DNA from: a virus
Direction: 5' to 3' (one strand)
Virus record (IMG/VR): IMGVR_UViG_3300024265_000129
Location: 1-38,580 of that record
Length of the DNA: 38,580 nucleotides
The first letter of the stretch is position 1, and each line of letters begins with the position of its first letter. The notes under the pieces were generated by a model. That model did not search any database, was not told the origin of the DNA, and was given only the letters and a program-made list of their open reading frames with translations. A program made the translations under genes and the position numbers. Below are positions 16,745-26,086 of the stretch, one piece after another.

Positions 16745-18985
16745 TTACACAGTTTCCACGATATTAGAAAACCCATCCTTAAGTTCAACAACCATTCTGC
16801 TTTCAAACATACTGGCTATTTCATCCCGGTGAGAAATGATAAACATTGACATGTTATCTTCTTCGGCTATTTCCTTAATCATTTTAGCAGCAAGCTGAAC
16901 GCCCACGTTGCCTAGTCCGGTGTCAAGGCACTCATCTAGCATACAGAAGGAGATCTTGCCGTGACGGGCCTGTAGAATGTCCCTGAAGGCGAAAGCGAGG
17001 GCTAGATTAACTCTAGCTGCCTGACCAGAGGAAAGGTTAGTGAAACCAAGCTCTGTTCCAAATTGGGATATTCTGGCACTCATGTCAGGTAGGAACTCAA
17101 CCCGGTGAGGCAAACCAAGCTTTTCAAGGTATACCATAAGCCGTTTGTTTAGGAAAGGTAAACTTCTGTCTAGTAGATTCTTTCTTACGAAAGAATCCTT
17201 TTTGGTTAACAACTTTAGCAGGAACTCTTGGTGTTTGATTGTATCATCAAGTTCGTTAAGCTGTTTTGACTTATCATTGTCAAACTCAACTTCTTTCAGT
17301 TCTTTAAGCGTGTCAGTATGTGGATTGGTTTCGGCTATTAGTTCTGCAAGTCTTTCTTTGATTAACTCTTCTTTAGTGGCCATCTTTTCAAGTTCAGCTA
17401 CTGAACTAAATAAGGCTTTGCTTTTGGTCTTTTTTATAAGCTTTTGTTGTTTGGCTATTTCTTTAACAAGGTCATCTATTCTTTCTTGGGCAGTTTCAAT
17501 CTTTTCTTCAATGTCATCATCCACTTTAATTTCTTGGTAGGAATTAAGTTGGATTTGAAATTGATCGTACTGTGATTGTAGCTTGATCAAGTCATTAGAT
17601 GAAAGTTGATCACCTGAAGTCAGTTCTTCATGAGTTTCATTCAAGTTTGTTAATTCTTTGTGTGTTTCGTTTCTGGATTTAGTCAGATCCCCAACAGTAG
17701 TATCAAGTTTCTTTTTGTCTTGTTTGGATGATTTAATCACCCCATTGTTTTTTCGTATAGCAGCTTTAACTTCTTTGGTTTTTGTTTCCACATCAACAAA
17801 GGGTTGCTTGCAATACGGGCAGGTTTCATCACCAAGCTGTTCAAGTTCCTGTTTTAGTTTTTCGTTGTCATCTTCAGCGTCTTTGATGGTGGTAGCTATG
17901 GTGTGTATTTTTTTCGAAAGGTCTTCTATTTCTTTCCGGTTTGCATCCAGTAGGGTTTTGGTGTCTTCCATTTCCCCTTCAATAGTTGCTATTTCATTTA
18001 AGCGTTTTTGTTCTTTGTCAAAGTCTACGCCCCTTTCAATAGCTTTTACTTTTTTACGGATGTTATCTATTCGTTCACGATGTGCTTGAGCTGTTTCAAG
18101 CTTGTCGTTCAGCTCACGAATGTCTCTTTCAAATTCCGCTTTGATGTTCTCATCAGTTTTGACGGCATCCTCAAACCCGACAATAGCGGTCAATCTGTCA
18201 CGTTCTTGTTCGAAGTCAACTTGTGACATAGCACCGATTTCGTCTCCAGCAGATATGATCCTAACCCGTTGTGCCTCTTCCCATTCGGCTAGTCTAACTT
18301 TTGTTGCCTCTACTTGTTTGTCGTGGCGATCCATTTCAAGGCTGATCTGTTCTTGTAGATTTTTCAGGTGAGTGAACTCTCCCTTGGTTCCCTTTATAGC
18401 CTCTTTGAGGTTCTCTGCTTTATCTGTAAGTTCAGTGTAACCAAATAACTCTTCCATGATACTGGTTTGATTGGTCTTGGTTGCATGTCGGCTTGGTAGA
18501 TCTAGGAACGGTTTGAATGTGGCGCTAAATACAATAATTCTAGAGAACACGTCAAATGGTAGTCCAATAATTCTTTCTATTTCTTTGTTTGTGTTTAGGA
18601 TACTATCACGGGTTTTGTCATCGTCCCCAACAAACCAACGAACATCTGCTTTAGTTTTGCTCTTTCTTATACGAACAATCTTGTAAGTTATTCCATCTTT
18701 TTCGAATACAACAGACACTTCAAGATTTTTCTTGTTGATGTTGTTGATAAGACTTCCCTTATCCACATTGGAAATGGTTCTATCATATAAGGCAAATGAC
18801 AAGGCATTCAATATAGCTGTCTTACCACTACCGTTGCTGTCAATTTGGCCATTCACAATAGCATCTAGGTTTTGACCAATGATAAGAACTGGCTCATTGA
18901 ATTCAAGATTTATGACGGTATCATTGTTACCATATGACATAAAGTTACGTATGGTGAGTGTTTTGAATTGTACGGGAGTTGGCAT
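16745..18985 (-). CDS. 46: Recombination endonuclease subunit gp46 (SbcC/Rad50-like ATPase)
   Basis: The protein has 746 aa. Walker A is NGSGKT (51-56). A long coiled coil runs about 180-600, interrupted by the zinc hook CPYC at about 389-392. The ABC signature LSSGQAARVNLAL (about 652) and Walker B FCMLDECLD (about 682) complete the ATPase. The size is larger than T4 gp46 (560 aa) because the coiled coil is longer. With gp47 it forms the nuclease that resects DNA ends for recombination-dependent replication and host DNA degradation. Its ATG at 18985 overlaps the last base of gp47. Confidence 0.95.
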   Translation of the reverse strand: MPTPVQFKTLTIRNFMSYGNNDTVINLEFNEPVLIIGQNLDAIVNGQIDSNGSGKTAILNALSFALYDRTISNVDKGSLINNINKKNLEVSVVFEKDGITYKIVRIRKSKTKADVRWFVGDDDKTRDSILNTNKEIERIIGLPFDVFSRIIVFSATFKPFLDLPSRHATKTNQTSIMEELFGYTELTDKAENLKEAIKGTKGEFTHLKNLQEQISLEMDRHDKQVEATKVRLAEWEEAQRVRIISAGDEIGAMSQVDFEQERDRLTAIVGFEDAVKTDENIKAEFERDIRELNDKLETAQAHRERIDNIRKKVKAIERGVDFDKEQKRLNEIATIEGEMEDTKTLLDANRKEIEDLSKKIHTIATTIKDAEDDNEKLKQELEQLGDETCPYCKQPFVDVETKTKEVKAAIRKNNGVIKSSKQDKKKLDTTVGDLTKSRNETHKELTNLNETHEELTSGDQLSSNDLIKLQSQYDQFQIQLNSYQEIKVDDDIEEKIETAQERIDDLVKEIAKQQKLIKKTKSKALFSSVAELEKMATKEELIKERLAELIAETNPHTDTLKELKEVEFDNDKSKQLNELDDTIKHQEFLLKLLTKKDSFVRKNLLDRSLPFLNKRLMVYLEKLGLPHRVEFLPDMSARISQFGTELGFTNLSSGQAARVNLALAFAFRDILQARHGKISFCMLDECLDTGLGNVGVQLAAKMIKEIAEEDNMSMFIISHRDEIASMFESRMVVELKDGFSNIVETV

Positions 18986-20022
18986 TATAATCCCTTGAAT
19001 ATGGTGATAAGTTTATCGTTGTTAATGGCGTCTGCTTCAATCTTGCTCAACATGTTTATAACTAGATCTACTGTTGTATCAAGATTTTCCAATTCTTCAT
19101 TGTTAATATTAGTATCTTCCAGAGCAACTAACTGGTCTGGATTTTCATGGAGGTTTATTTCCCTGAGTCCATATTTTTTAACCAATTGGGTTTTCAGTTT
19201 TATGCTTTGTTCGTAGGTTAGATCTATATCAACAACACAATTGACAATGGCATCTTTTCTTAAAATACTGTCAGGGGTTTTTACAATTTCTGATAATGTT
19301 GTTCTGGCATAACTTGGGCAATCCGGCCAGTCATAGAAGAACGCATCATCTAGCCCGTATTCATATACTAGCATACCACGTTTGGTATCGTTGGCATCAC
19401 TGAAGTCAGCGGGGAAGGCATTTCCAATATACGTAATGTTTCCGCCTGACTGCCTTTTGTGAAAGTGTCCAGAGAATATTCTGGTAGGTTTTCTGAAATC
19501 ATCTGGGTCTGGGCCGTGTTCTTTCATTCTGGTTTCACCAGTAAGTATGAATCCTTTGAATTCAAAGTGCCCAAACCATATTGGAGTGTTGAAGTATTTG
19601 GCTAGGCCAGCGTATTCGTTTTCAAATAAGAAGGGGCACATCAATGCTCCCCCACGCCCCAGATCATCAATGACTTGTGGGGTGTTGATTATGTTGAACC
19701 CAAGTGAATCAAAAAAATTTGTGGAGTATACGTCTCTGGTTGTACGGTAGTACAGGTCGTGGTTACCTACAATGAAATAAACTGGTAGGTTTAACTCCTG
19801 TATTAACAGGGCACCACGATAGGCATAATCCAAGGTTAGGCCGTTAATAGCAGCACGTTGTTCAAACCAATCACCCATAAAGATAATATGATCTATTTGA
19901 TCGTCTGACTTTACATTATCACAGAACCAGTTTATAAAGCGAAGGCAATCTTGGTTGTGCAACTCACTGTTGTTCTTTCGCCCCCAGTGTATATCAGTAA
20001 AACACGCGGCTTTTCCCTTCAT
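18985..20022 (-). CDS. 47: Recombination endonuclease subunit gp47 (SbcD/Mre11-like)
   Basis: The protein has 345 aa, almost the length of T4 gp47 (339 aa). The metallophosphoesterase motifs are in order: D10-I-H12 (FTDIHWG), GD51 (FMGDW), GN87H88D (IVGNHD), and GHFHKR near 192. It is the metal-dependent nuclease partner of gp46. It lies between gp55 and gp46 with no gaps, so all three should be co-transcribed from the promoter upstream of gp55. Confidence 0.95.
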   Translation of the reverse strand: MKGKAACFTDIHWGRKNNSELHNQDCLRFINWFCDNVKSDDQIDHIIFMGDWFEQRAAINGLTLDYAYRGALLIQELNLPVYFIVGNHDLYYRTTRDVYSTNFFDSLGFNIINTPQVIDDLGRGGALMCPFLFENEYAGLAKYFNTPIWFGHFEFKGFILTGETRMKEHGPDPDDFRKPTRIFSGHFHKRQSGGNITYIGNAFPADFSDANDTKRGMLVYEYGLDDAFFYDWPDCPSYARTTLSEIVKTPDSILRKDAIVNCVVDIDLTYEQSIKLKTQLVKKYGLREINLHENPDQLVALEDTNINNEELENLDTTVDLVINMLSKIEADAINNDKLITIFKGL

Positions 20023-20493
20023 TTACTTTTTCTCTTTTTTTTCTTTTTTAAGTTCTTCCCTTTCTTTACGATAATCTTCCATGTAAGCATCCGAGGGTAA
20101 TTCCCCCATAGAGATAAGTATAGCATCTCTGTTCAATCTATGCTTCTTTTCTTGCGAAACATATTGCCAAAATGTGTGTTTTATTGCTTGAGTGAAGTAA
20201 GCGAAGGGATTATCGTACTTTTCTAGATCAAAACTACGCCACGCCCTGACAACATTTGTCACTGCAACACTCTTCATATCCTCAATGTGGGGGCTGTAAT
20301 CAGAGTATTCATATCTACTTCCATACCGAGCAGCTAAAAGCATGATCATTTTGGCGAACTCATCCGTCATTTTATCTTGTTCGTGGCATTTTCTAAGTTC
20401 GGCCAGCATGTCTTTGTTATTTAAATAATTTTTTTTCTTTTTTATCTTTGGTTTTGGTTCTTCCGTGACTTTCTTTTTAGTTGATTTTGCCAT
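20023..20493 (-). CDS. 55: Late sigma factor gp55-like
   Basis: The protein has 156 aa from ATG 20493 (MAKSTKKKVTEE); an ATG at 20505 would add four residues. The frame extends further upstream, but that part lies over the promoter and is unlikely to be translated. The N terminus is lysine-rich. The centre (MKSVAVTNVVRAWRSFDLEK, then NPFAYFTQAIKHTFWQYV) is a sigma region-2 core and is the hallmark of T4-type gp55. The C terminus ends in a K/E-rich tail. gp55 replaces sigma70 on host RNA polymerase and recognises TATAAATA-type late boxes, of which several are present here. T4 gp55 has 185 aa, and cyanophage versions are shorter, like this one. Confidence 0.92.
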   Translation of the reverse strand: MAKSTKKKVTEEPKPKIKKKKNYLNNKDMLAELRKCHEQDKMTDEFAKMIMLLAARYGSRYEYSDYSPHIEDMKSVAVTNVVRAWRSFDLEKYDNPFAYFTQAIKHTFWQYVSQEKKHRLNRDAILISMGELPSDAYMEDYRKEREELKKEKKEKK

Positions 20494-20533
20494 GTTATTT
20501 ACCATATTATTGTTTTTAGTTATATAATCTTGA

Positions 20534-20562
20534 AGTATATCACATTTTGTAATAAAGATCAA
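20534..20562 (-). promoter_or_regulatory. Sigma70-type promoter for gp55-gp47-gp46
   Basis: On the minus strand: TTGATC (20557-20562), 17-base spacer, TATACT (20534-20539). It lies upstream of the gp55 ATG and back-to-back with the late box at 20596. Confidence 0.6.
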
Positions 20563-20595
20563 TAGAATTATATATTTACAACTATTGTATGTGTC

Positions 20596-20603
20596 TATAA
20601 ATA
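20596..20603 (+). promoter_or_regulatory. Late promoter box TATAAATA
   Basis: A perfect late box. Transcription should begin near 20610, followed by AGAGG (from 20615) and the GTG start at 20631. This is why the upstream TTG at 20604 is rejected as a start. Confidence 0.85.
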
Positions 20604-20630
20604 TTGTCATATGCCAGAGGTATTTCATCG

Positions 20631-21329
20631 GTGAGTGATTATTATCAAGTACGACTTAGCCAGTTTGCTAAAGACAAGGGGTCTGGAGCCAGTATCGCTG
20701 CTGGGCGTGTGTTAGCCCCCAATAATTTTGTGGGTCCTATGACTCCAGATCAAAGGAAGAATAATGAGAATGCCACGGAACGGCAAAAGGTGGTAGATGG
20801 TGGTGTGGTTATATTTGATGCTTCTCCAACTTTAGCGGAATCAAGAACAGCGGAATATGTTGATCAAGCGTTACCGGGTCCAGTTGGTATAGTTGTTTAT
20901 AAGATGACTGGTAATAGACGTTTCACTATTAGTGCTAAGTTTATATCTAGAACGATTGATGAGGCAGAACTGAATTATGGCTACGTTAATCTGTTACGAT
21001 CTTGGATGATTCCCCAATCCCAAAGCGGAGCTTCGGGTGAAGGCAAAACAGGCAGGCCACCAATACTTCGTTTAAATGGATATAAAAAACAATTTAACAG
21101 CATTCCGACGGTGTTGTCTGAGATGAGTGTTAATTATCCAGAGGATGTTGATTATATTGAAGTTCCAGATCTAGCCATGGTCCCCATTATACAGAGTGTT
21201 GATGTAACCTTAATTGAATCTCATAAGAGTACATCTACTCGTCTTAGTGATGATGATGCAAAATCTAACACGCAAAAGAATGAATTTAATTTGAAAGAAT
21301 TTAGAAAGGGGATATTAGTAGGATATTGA
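20631..21329 (+). CDS. Baseplate tail-tube cap/initiator gp48/gp54-like
   Basis: The protein has 232 aa from GTG 20631 (SDYYQVRLSQFAKDKG). The middle reads RRFTISAKFISRTIDEAELN, then YVNLLRSWMIPQ, PPILRLNGYKK and SIPTVLSEMSVNYPEDVDYI. This pattern of strands is shared by the T4-like tube cap and initiator proteins gp48 and gp54, which resemble the tail tube protein fold. It is shorter than both T4 proteins (364 and 320 aa). It is the first gene after a late promoter and is followed by gp53 with one base between. I cannot decide between gp48 and gp54. Confidence 0.7.
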   Translation: MSDYYQVRLSQFAKDKGSGASIAAGRVLAPNNFVGPMTPDQRKNNENATERQKVVDGGVVIFDASPTLAESRTAEYVDQALPGPVGIVVYKMTGNRRFTISAKFISRTIDEAELNYGYVNLLRSWMIPQSQSGASGEGKTGRPPILRLNGYKKQFNSIPTVLSEMSVNYPEDVDYIEVPDLAMVPIIQSVDVTLIESHKSTSTRLSDDDAKSNTQKNEFNLKEFRKGILVGY

Positions 21330-21330
21330 T

Positions 21331-21678
21331 ATGGTTTTTAAGCTATACACATCTAAGAGTTCGGTAAAAAAGAAAAACTCTCGTTATGTCCAAGGAGGAG
21401 TAGCCGAGGTTGGCGAACATTTTATTCGTTGGTGGGAACGAGATGTTTTACCAAGGGATGTTATATCTGACTTTTCCTTTAAGATCACCAACGTATATGC
21501 TGGTCATCCCGATTTAATTGCTTATGATTATTATGGTAGGAATGATCTTGGGTGGTTAGTTTTGCAATATAATAATGTGGTTGATATCAATGAAGAACTT
21601 GCAACGGGGGAAACAGTGATCCTTCCATCTAAAGATCGTGTGTTCTATGAGCTGTTATCACGTTCTGCATCAAGTTAA
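21331..21678 (+). CDS. 53: Baseplate wedge protein gp53-like
   Basis: The protein has 115 aa. SDFSFKITNVYAGHPDLIAY is followed by DYYGRNDLGWLVLQYNNVVD and ETVILPSKDRVFYEL, the LysM-like C-terminal module of gp53-type wedge proteins. T4 gp53 has 196 aa, so this is a compact form. gp53 binds the gp6/gp25 inner ring and locks wedges around the hub. A ribosome site is weak because the gene follows the previous stop directly (TGATATGG), suggesting coupled translation. Confidence 0.8.
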   Translation: MVFKLYTSKSSVKKKNSRYVQGGVAEVGEHFIRWWERDVLPRDVISDFSFKITNVYAGHPDLIAYDYYGRNDLGWLVLQYNNVVDINEELATGETVILPSKDRVFYELLSRSASS

Positions 21679-21693
21679 AGGATAAGCAATCAT

Positions 21694-23634
21694 ATGTCTA
21701 TCCCAGCAAACCCCTTAAATGAATCAGGAAGCACAACCTTCCGGCACATTCTTGTTGCATTTAAATATGCGGAAGATGCTTTTGATGTTAAAGAATTTAA
21801 TCCGCAGGGCGTTACTGTTGGGGGGTCTGTAGAAGGGGTAGGCCCGAACATGGTTGTTATTAATGAGTTTACTGACCAACGTTTTAGTATACCAGAGGCT
21901 ATTTGGGATTTTGATTTTACCCCGTGTATAGGGGTGAGTACTTCAACAAGTGTTGGTAAACTGGTAGTTGCCGATAGATTTGTGCCATACAATTTTATAG
22001 GGTATCTTCAGAGGGAGGTATTGTCCCATTTGAATAAGGATGCTAGTGGTGCAAAGAATTTAATGTCCTTATCCCATGCAACGTTTATGCTAAAAACAAT
22101 ATTTACTGTAGATGAATCGACGGTGGATTCTCTTGGGGATGATGTTAGATCCCCAGACACAGTTAGAATAAATCCGTTTTTCTTTAATATTGACAGTATC
22201 GAATCAGTGCCAGAGGTCGGATCAATAACGCCCCACACTCACATTTTGCATGTAATGGGGGCTTCTAATACAACTGGGTTGTTGCGTTCGTTCTCCAGCG
22301 TATTTCAGATGAATATAACACACAAAGAGGACACCATACACACAAAGATTCCACGGGGTACTGGTACTGGTAGCACGCTTAGATTTAGGGAACAAGAAGA
22401 TCAAGAGAACAACCAAAAGAGAAAGGACAGGATGGATTTGTCTAAACCAATGACAAGTCTTAAAGATATATTTGAGGGTTTTGAAGCTGATCTGAATCAA
22501 TTGAAATACACTCACCAAGGGCAATTACAAGAGTGGCTTGAGGAGATAAATGTTTCTCATTTACATAAAATTACCGGTTCCATAAAACAAACCAAAGAAC
22601 CATCCCCAGAACAGTTACCGATAAGTTATAAAATAGATCTTGACCCCCTTTATGATGATTACCAAATTGATAATCGTAATATGCCGTTTGAACAACCAAA
22701 TATACCACAGAATGAGAACGGAATACGGGTATTTCCAGTAAGACCCGGAGTCCACATTTTGGATTTGATATCAGACATAATGCTTTTATCCAAACAGATA
22801 GGCGTAGATGCTATAAAAATCACACCGAAGACATTCAAAGTGACTGTGACTGCCATAAGAAAAAGAACGAATGAGATTGGGTATGAGATAAACATCAAAA
22901 TACGAAGATATGATATCCCACGAAACGGTATTATACATGGGAAAACTATAGCGGATAATATTGTGGTGGATAAGGGACCGGGGGAAGCTGGTGATAATGC
23001 TCTCCATTTTTTCTTAAATGACCCACTGGAAGGGGATGTTGATGTTGTGGCGTTCAAGTCTCATATTAATTATGATTCTGGAGATAATATGTTGGAGGAA
23101 CAGGTTGAAGCTTCCGGTACCAACATTGTTTATGGGGATAGAGAACAAGCTACAGCAGAACGCAATCTAACCGTACCCTTCTTTCAATCAATCTATAGTG
23201 GCATAAGGCCGATGGTTGGTTCATATATTATTGATGGTCTTGAGAGTGCTCAACAGGCTGGTAATGTTGTTAATTTGATGGATAGATATACTTATACGCA
23301 GACGACTGATTATGAACTTGTCATTCTGGGTAATCCCTTTCTTTTATCTGATATAAACCGCAACCCAAAGGATGTGGTAAATGATGAGGATGGGGTTGTA
23401 CATTACTACCCAAAACCAGAAGTGAACCCCATGTATCTTAGACTTACAATATTTGAAAAGAGCCAGACTGATCCAGTTGAAGGTGCGGGTGAAGAAAATG
23501 AGGATATACCGGAAAGATTTTATTATGATGGGCATTACCACATAGCCAGAATAGTCAACAAGTTTGGTATAATTGGTGGAGGGAGATCTTTCTACCAGAA
23601 TTTAATATTGAAACGCGGAGATACCTTGGTGTGA
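21694..23634 (+). CDS. Structural protein, probably baseplate hub (gp27-like position)
   Basis: The protein has 646 aa, no signal peptide or membrane segment. It starts MSIPANPLNESGSTTF behind AAAGGATAAGC. It is beta-rich, with a central helical region (TSLKDIFEGFEADLNQLKY) and a C terminus FGIIGGGRSFYQNLILKRG. The latter resembles the closing strands of hub proteins that receive a gp5 spike. It stands between gp53 and the portal in a late operon. Hub gp27 of T4 has 391 aa, so size differs. Identity is inferred from neighbours and overall character; no decisive motif is visible. Confidence 0.55.
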   Translation: MSIPANPLNESGSTTFRHILVAFKYAEDAFDVKEFNPQGVTVGGSVEGVGPNMVVINEFTDQRFSIPEAIWDFDFTPCIGVSTSTSVGKLVVADRFVPYNFIGYLQREVLSHLNKDASGAKNLMSLSHATFMLKTIFTVDESTVDSLGDDVRSPDTVRINPFFFNIDSIESVPEVGSITPHTHILHVMGASNTTGLLRSFSSVFQMNITHKEDTIHTKIPRGTGTGSTLRFREQEDQENNQKRKDRMDLSKPMTSLKDIFEGFEADLNQLKYTHQGQLQEWLEEINVSHLHKITGSIKQTKEPSPEQLPISYKIDLDPLYDDYQIDNRNMPFEQPNIPQNENGIRVFPVRPGVHILDLISDIMLLSKQIGVDAIKITPKTFKVTVTAIRKRTNEIGYEINIKIRRYDIPRNGIIHGKTIADNIVVDKGPGEAGDNALHFFLNDPLEGDVDVVAFKSHINYDSGDNMLEEQVEASGTNIVYGDREQATAERNLTVPFFQSIYSGIRPMVGSYIIDGLESAQQAGNVVNLMDRYTYTQTTDYELVILGNPFLLSDINRNPKDVVNDEDGVVHYYPKPEVNPMYLRLTIFEKSQTDPVEGAGEENEDIPERFYYDGHYHIARIVNKFGIIGGGRSFYQNLILKRGDTLV

Positions 23635-23670
23635 TTAATTCACAAACTAGAATCAGTTGCACCCGGTCAG

Positions 23671-23678
23671 TATAAATA
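23671..23678 (+). promoter_or_regulatory. Late promoter box TATAAATA
   Basis: Perfect late box in the 70-base gap before the portal gene, 27 bases ahead of its GTG, with AGGA close to the start. Confidence 0.8.
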
Positions 23679-23704
23679 TAGCAAAGAACATATAGGATGT
23701 ACAC

Positions 23705-25414
23705 GTGAAAAGCAATAGTATACAGACATATTTTAAGATTGTTGACCCTAAGTCACCCAACGTGTCGATACAGGATAATCAGGACATTTCTGGTAGTCGT
23801 GGATTATATGGTAATCACGGTTGGTATCAGAGAATAGTTCAAGGATCAACCACCCGATTAGTACGTTATCGTGAGTTTGATGTCATGGATAATGACATTG
23901 ATGTTGCTCGTGCTCTTGATATTATGGCCGAGGAAATGACAGGTAATAATCCTAAGACTCGTATGCCGCTTAACATTATGATAGAGGCTGGATCAGAGGA
24001 AAATATCCCCGGTCACGTCTTTGCAACATTGCGTGCTGCTCTTAAAACATGGACCAGAGTACATAATTGGCAGGGTGGCCGGTTGTTTTACTTAGCGAGG
24101 AACATGATCAAGTATGGTGACTGTTTCTTTGAACGAAATAAGAACAAGAACAAGCGGTTTAAATTTATCCATCCGAAGCATGTTATAGGTGCTATTGTTA
24201 GTGAAGATGATATCACAGACATCCGTGGATGGCATGTGCAGCAAGAGTATAAGAAGCCAAACCAATATTGGCAATCAAGTGTGGCATTTCAGACTAGCGG
24301 TGATTTAGCTGACCATAATGTTCAGTCACTAGACAAAGATAAAGTGGTACGTTTCAGTATTTTGGATGATACCTCCGATGAGGCACCGTTCGGTATTTCC
24401 GTTTTACGCCCAGCATATAGGGTATTCAAACAGAAAGAATTATTGGAAGATTCCATTCTAATTTATAGAATTTCAAGAGCCCCGGAAAAGAGAGTATTTT
24501 ATATAGACGTTGGTAATAGGCCAGATCATCTAATTCCGGGTGTGTTAGAAAGATTCAGGAACCAGATCAAGCAGAAGAAAGTACCTACTCGTTATGGTGG
24601 AAAATGGCAGGTTGAATCTGTCTATAACCCGCAGAGCATGAACGAGGATTTCTATTTTGCAAAAAGACCAAATGATGGTGGTTCAAAAGTAGAGACTTTA
24701 CCGGGAGGTCAAGGTCTTGGTGAACTAACAGAACTAGATTATTTCTATCGTAAGATGTGGCGGGCGCTACGTATCCCATCATCTTATCTTGGAACATCAA
24801 CTGAAGATGGCCAAGCTGTAGAGAATGAAGCCCGTGTTGGTATTGCATACATTCAAGAAATTAAGTTTAGTCAATACATTCAACGTCTTCAGAGATATGT
24901 TGAAGATGTATTGGATGCAGAATTTAAACGCTGGATATATGATTCCGGCATTCACGTGGATTCTACCATCTACAGAATTACCTTACCTGAACCTTCTGAT
25001 TATCAAGCATCTCGTCAACAAGCTATGGATGCTGATCTACTTGGTAACTTTACAACTGCCGAAGGTATACCGTTTATTGCAAAACGTACTGCTTTGGAGA
25101 GATATGCTGGGTGGTCTAAGGATGAAATTAAACGTAATGAGGACATGATCCGCATTGAAAAGGGTCTACAGGCAACGGGTGATGATCGTGATTTACCAAT
25201 GATTTACCAGCCAGAAGATGCAGAAGCTGGTGGATTTGACGGTGGCACGGGCGGTGGAGGTGGAGCGGGCGCTCCTCCCTCAGAAGAAGGTGGCGATGAA
25301 TTAGAGGATTTGGAAGATGAAGGTGGAGAAACTAAAGGTGGGGAAGGTGGAGAAACTGGCGAAGAAACCACATTAGGCCAAGCATCTGAAACTCCAGCAC
25401 CGGAAGCTGCTTAA
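23705..25414 (+). CDS. 20: Portal vertex protein gp20-like
   Basis: The protein has 569 aa (T4 gp20 has 524 aa). The opening helix region (RYREFDVMDNDIDVARALDI, then MAEEMTGNN), the stem/clip part (RAPEKRVFYIDVGNRP) and MWRALRIPSSYLGTS are typical of the T4 portal family. It forms the dodecameric ring for DNA packaging and the initiator of prohead assembly. The GTG start follows AGGATGTACAC. The last 60 residues are a low-complexity acidic/glycine tail (GGTGGGGGAGAPP and E/G repeats) not found in T4. Prohead genes follow at once, as in T4. Confidence 0.93.
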   Translation: MKSNSIQTYFKIVDPKSPNVSIQDNQDISGSRGLYGNHGWYQRIVQGSTTRLVRYREFDVMDNDIDVARALDIMAEEMTGNNPKTRMPLNIMIEAGSEENIPGHVFATLRAALKTWTRVHNWQGGRLFYLARNMIKYGDCFFERNKNKNKRFKFIHPKHVIGAIVSEDDITDIRGWHVQQEYKKPNQYWQSSVAFQTSGDLADHNVQSLDKDKVVRFSILDDTSDEAPFGISVLRPAYRVFKQKELLEDSILIYRISRAPEKRVFYIDVGNRPDHLIPGVLERFRNQIKQKKVPTRYGGKWQVESVYNPQSMNEDFYFAKRPNDGGSKVETLPGGQGLGELTELDYFYRKMWRALRIPSSYLGTSTEDGQAVENEARVGIAYIQEIKFSQYIQRLQRYVEDVLDAEFKRWIYDSGIHVDSTIYRITLPEPSDYQASRQQAMDADLLGNFTTAEGIPFIAKRTALERYAGWSKDEIKRNEDMIRIEKGLQATGDDRDLPMIYQPEDAEAGGFDGGTGGGGGAGAPPSEEGGDELEDLEDEGGETKGGEGGETGEETTLGQASETPAPEAA

Positions 25415-25440
25415 ATTTTGTCCGTAAAAAGCCCAATTAC

Positions 25441-25448
25441 CATAAATA
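25441..25448 (+). promoter_or_regulatory. Late promoter box CATAAATA
   Basis: CATAAATA in the 64-base gap after the portal gene, 31 bases before the next ATG; it fits the NATAAATA pattern. Confidence 0.5.
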
Positions 25449-25478
25449 ATTAAGAGTATAGCGTTTTACAGAGGCGAA

Positions 25479-25901
25479 ATGAAACAATCGTTCCTAAATG
25501 AGATCATTATGGGAAGCACCGAACGGAGTGTTGACACCTCGTTCAGTAATTTTTTGCATGGTTCTATCAAATTAAAATCATTGAGGGAAAGTGGCACTGA
25601 TGATTCTATGATAGATGATCTTGTTGTCTTTATGGAGAGTGATTCCGAGTTACACACACAGATGTCTGATCTTCGGAACACTTTGGTTAAGCATTGGAAA
25701 AGGAATGAATATGACACCCTACTTGCTGAACAGGCTTGGTCCAGAATTGTTTCTGATGGTGTCAAGGCATATGCAGTTAAGATTCTTAAAGAAGAAAGGT
25801 TATGGGAAGAGTTTGTTACATCAGAGACCCGTCAGGCCGTAGTTAAAGGGCTTGAACATGGTCATCAGATATTACTAAAAGCAATTAAAAAAGAAGGATA
25901 A
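25479..25901 (+). CDS. Hypothetical protein in the prohead gene group
   Basis: The protein has 140 aa, mostly helical and charged (SMIDDLVVFMESDSELHTQM, ETRQAVVKGLEHGHQILLKA). It starts at ATG with GAGGCG just before it. It lies directly behind the portal gene and ahead of the duplicated prohead-core-type ORFs. I do not recognise a family. Its position suggests a scaffold or head-assembly role, but nothing in the sequence proves this. Confidence 0.75.
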   Translation: MKQSFLNEIIMGSTERSVDTSFSNFLHGSIKLKSLRESGTDDSMIDDLVVFMESDSELHTQMSDLRNTLVKHWKRNEYDTLLAEQAWSRIVSDGVKAYAVKILKEERLWEEFVTSETRQAVVKGLEHGHQILLKAIKKEG

Positions 25902-25906
25902 TTATT

Positions 25907-25998
25907 ATGAGTGATAAAGACAGAATTAGAGATATGGTAATGGCTCTTTCTCGTGGAGACCACGAGGAAGCACAAGCTGCTGCTAATGATGTTATGGC
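25907..25998 (+). repeat. Direct repeat, copy 1 (92 bp exact)
   Basis: Identical to 26079-26170, with a repeat period of 172 bases. It begins at the ATG and covers the first 30 codons. The sequences before and after differ. Confidence 0.95.
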
Positions 25999-26086
25999 TG
26001 CTAAGACAACTAGGATTACCAACGAAAGCGAAGCAGACGATGTTGACATTAAGGATGTTGATGCTAAGGAAAACAAGGATGAGTGA
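25907..26086 (+). CDS. Small prohead-core-type protein, copy 1 of a duplicated N terminus
   Basis: The ORF has 59 aa (MSDKDRIRDMVMALSRGDHE, then EAQAAANDVMAAKTTR, then an acidic end DDVDIKDVDAKENKDE). The opening pattern (short helix, D-x-V, A, G-D, then a helix ending VMAAK) resembles the small T4-like prohead core proteins gp67/gp68. Its first 92 bases are identical to the start of the next gene. It overlaps that gene by eight bases (ATGAGTGA). The short acidic tail suggests either a complete gp67-like protein or the remnant of a duplication. Confidence 0.65.
   Translation: MSDKDRIRDMVMALSRGDHEEAQAAANDVMAAKTTRITNESEADDVDIKDVDAKENKDE

Noticed and set aside
20494-20628. Longer gp55 start with a hydrophobic N terminus
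   Set aside because: This part overlies the gp55 promoter and the divergent late box; the family starts near the lysine-rich segment.
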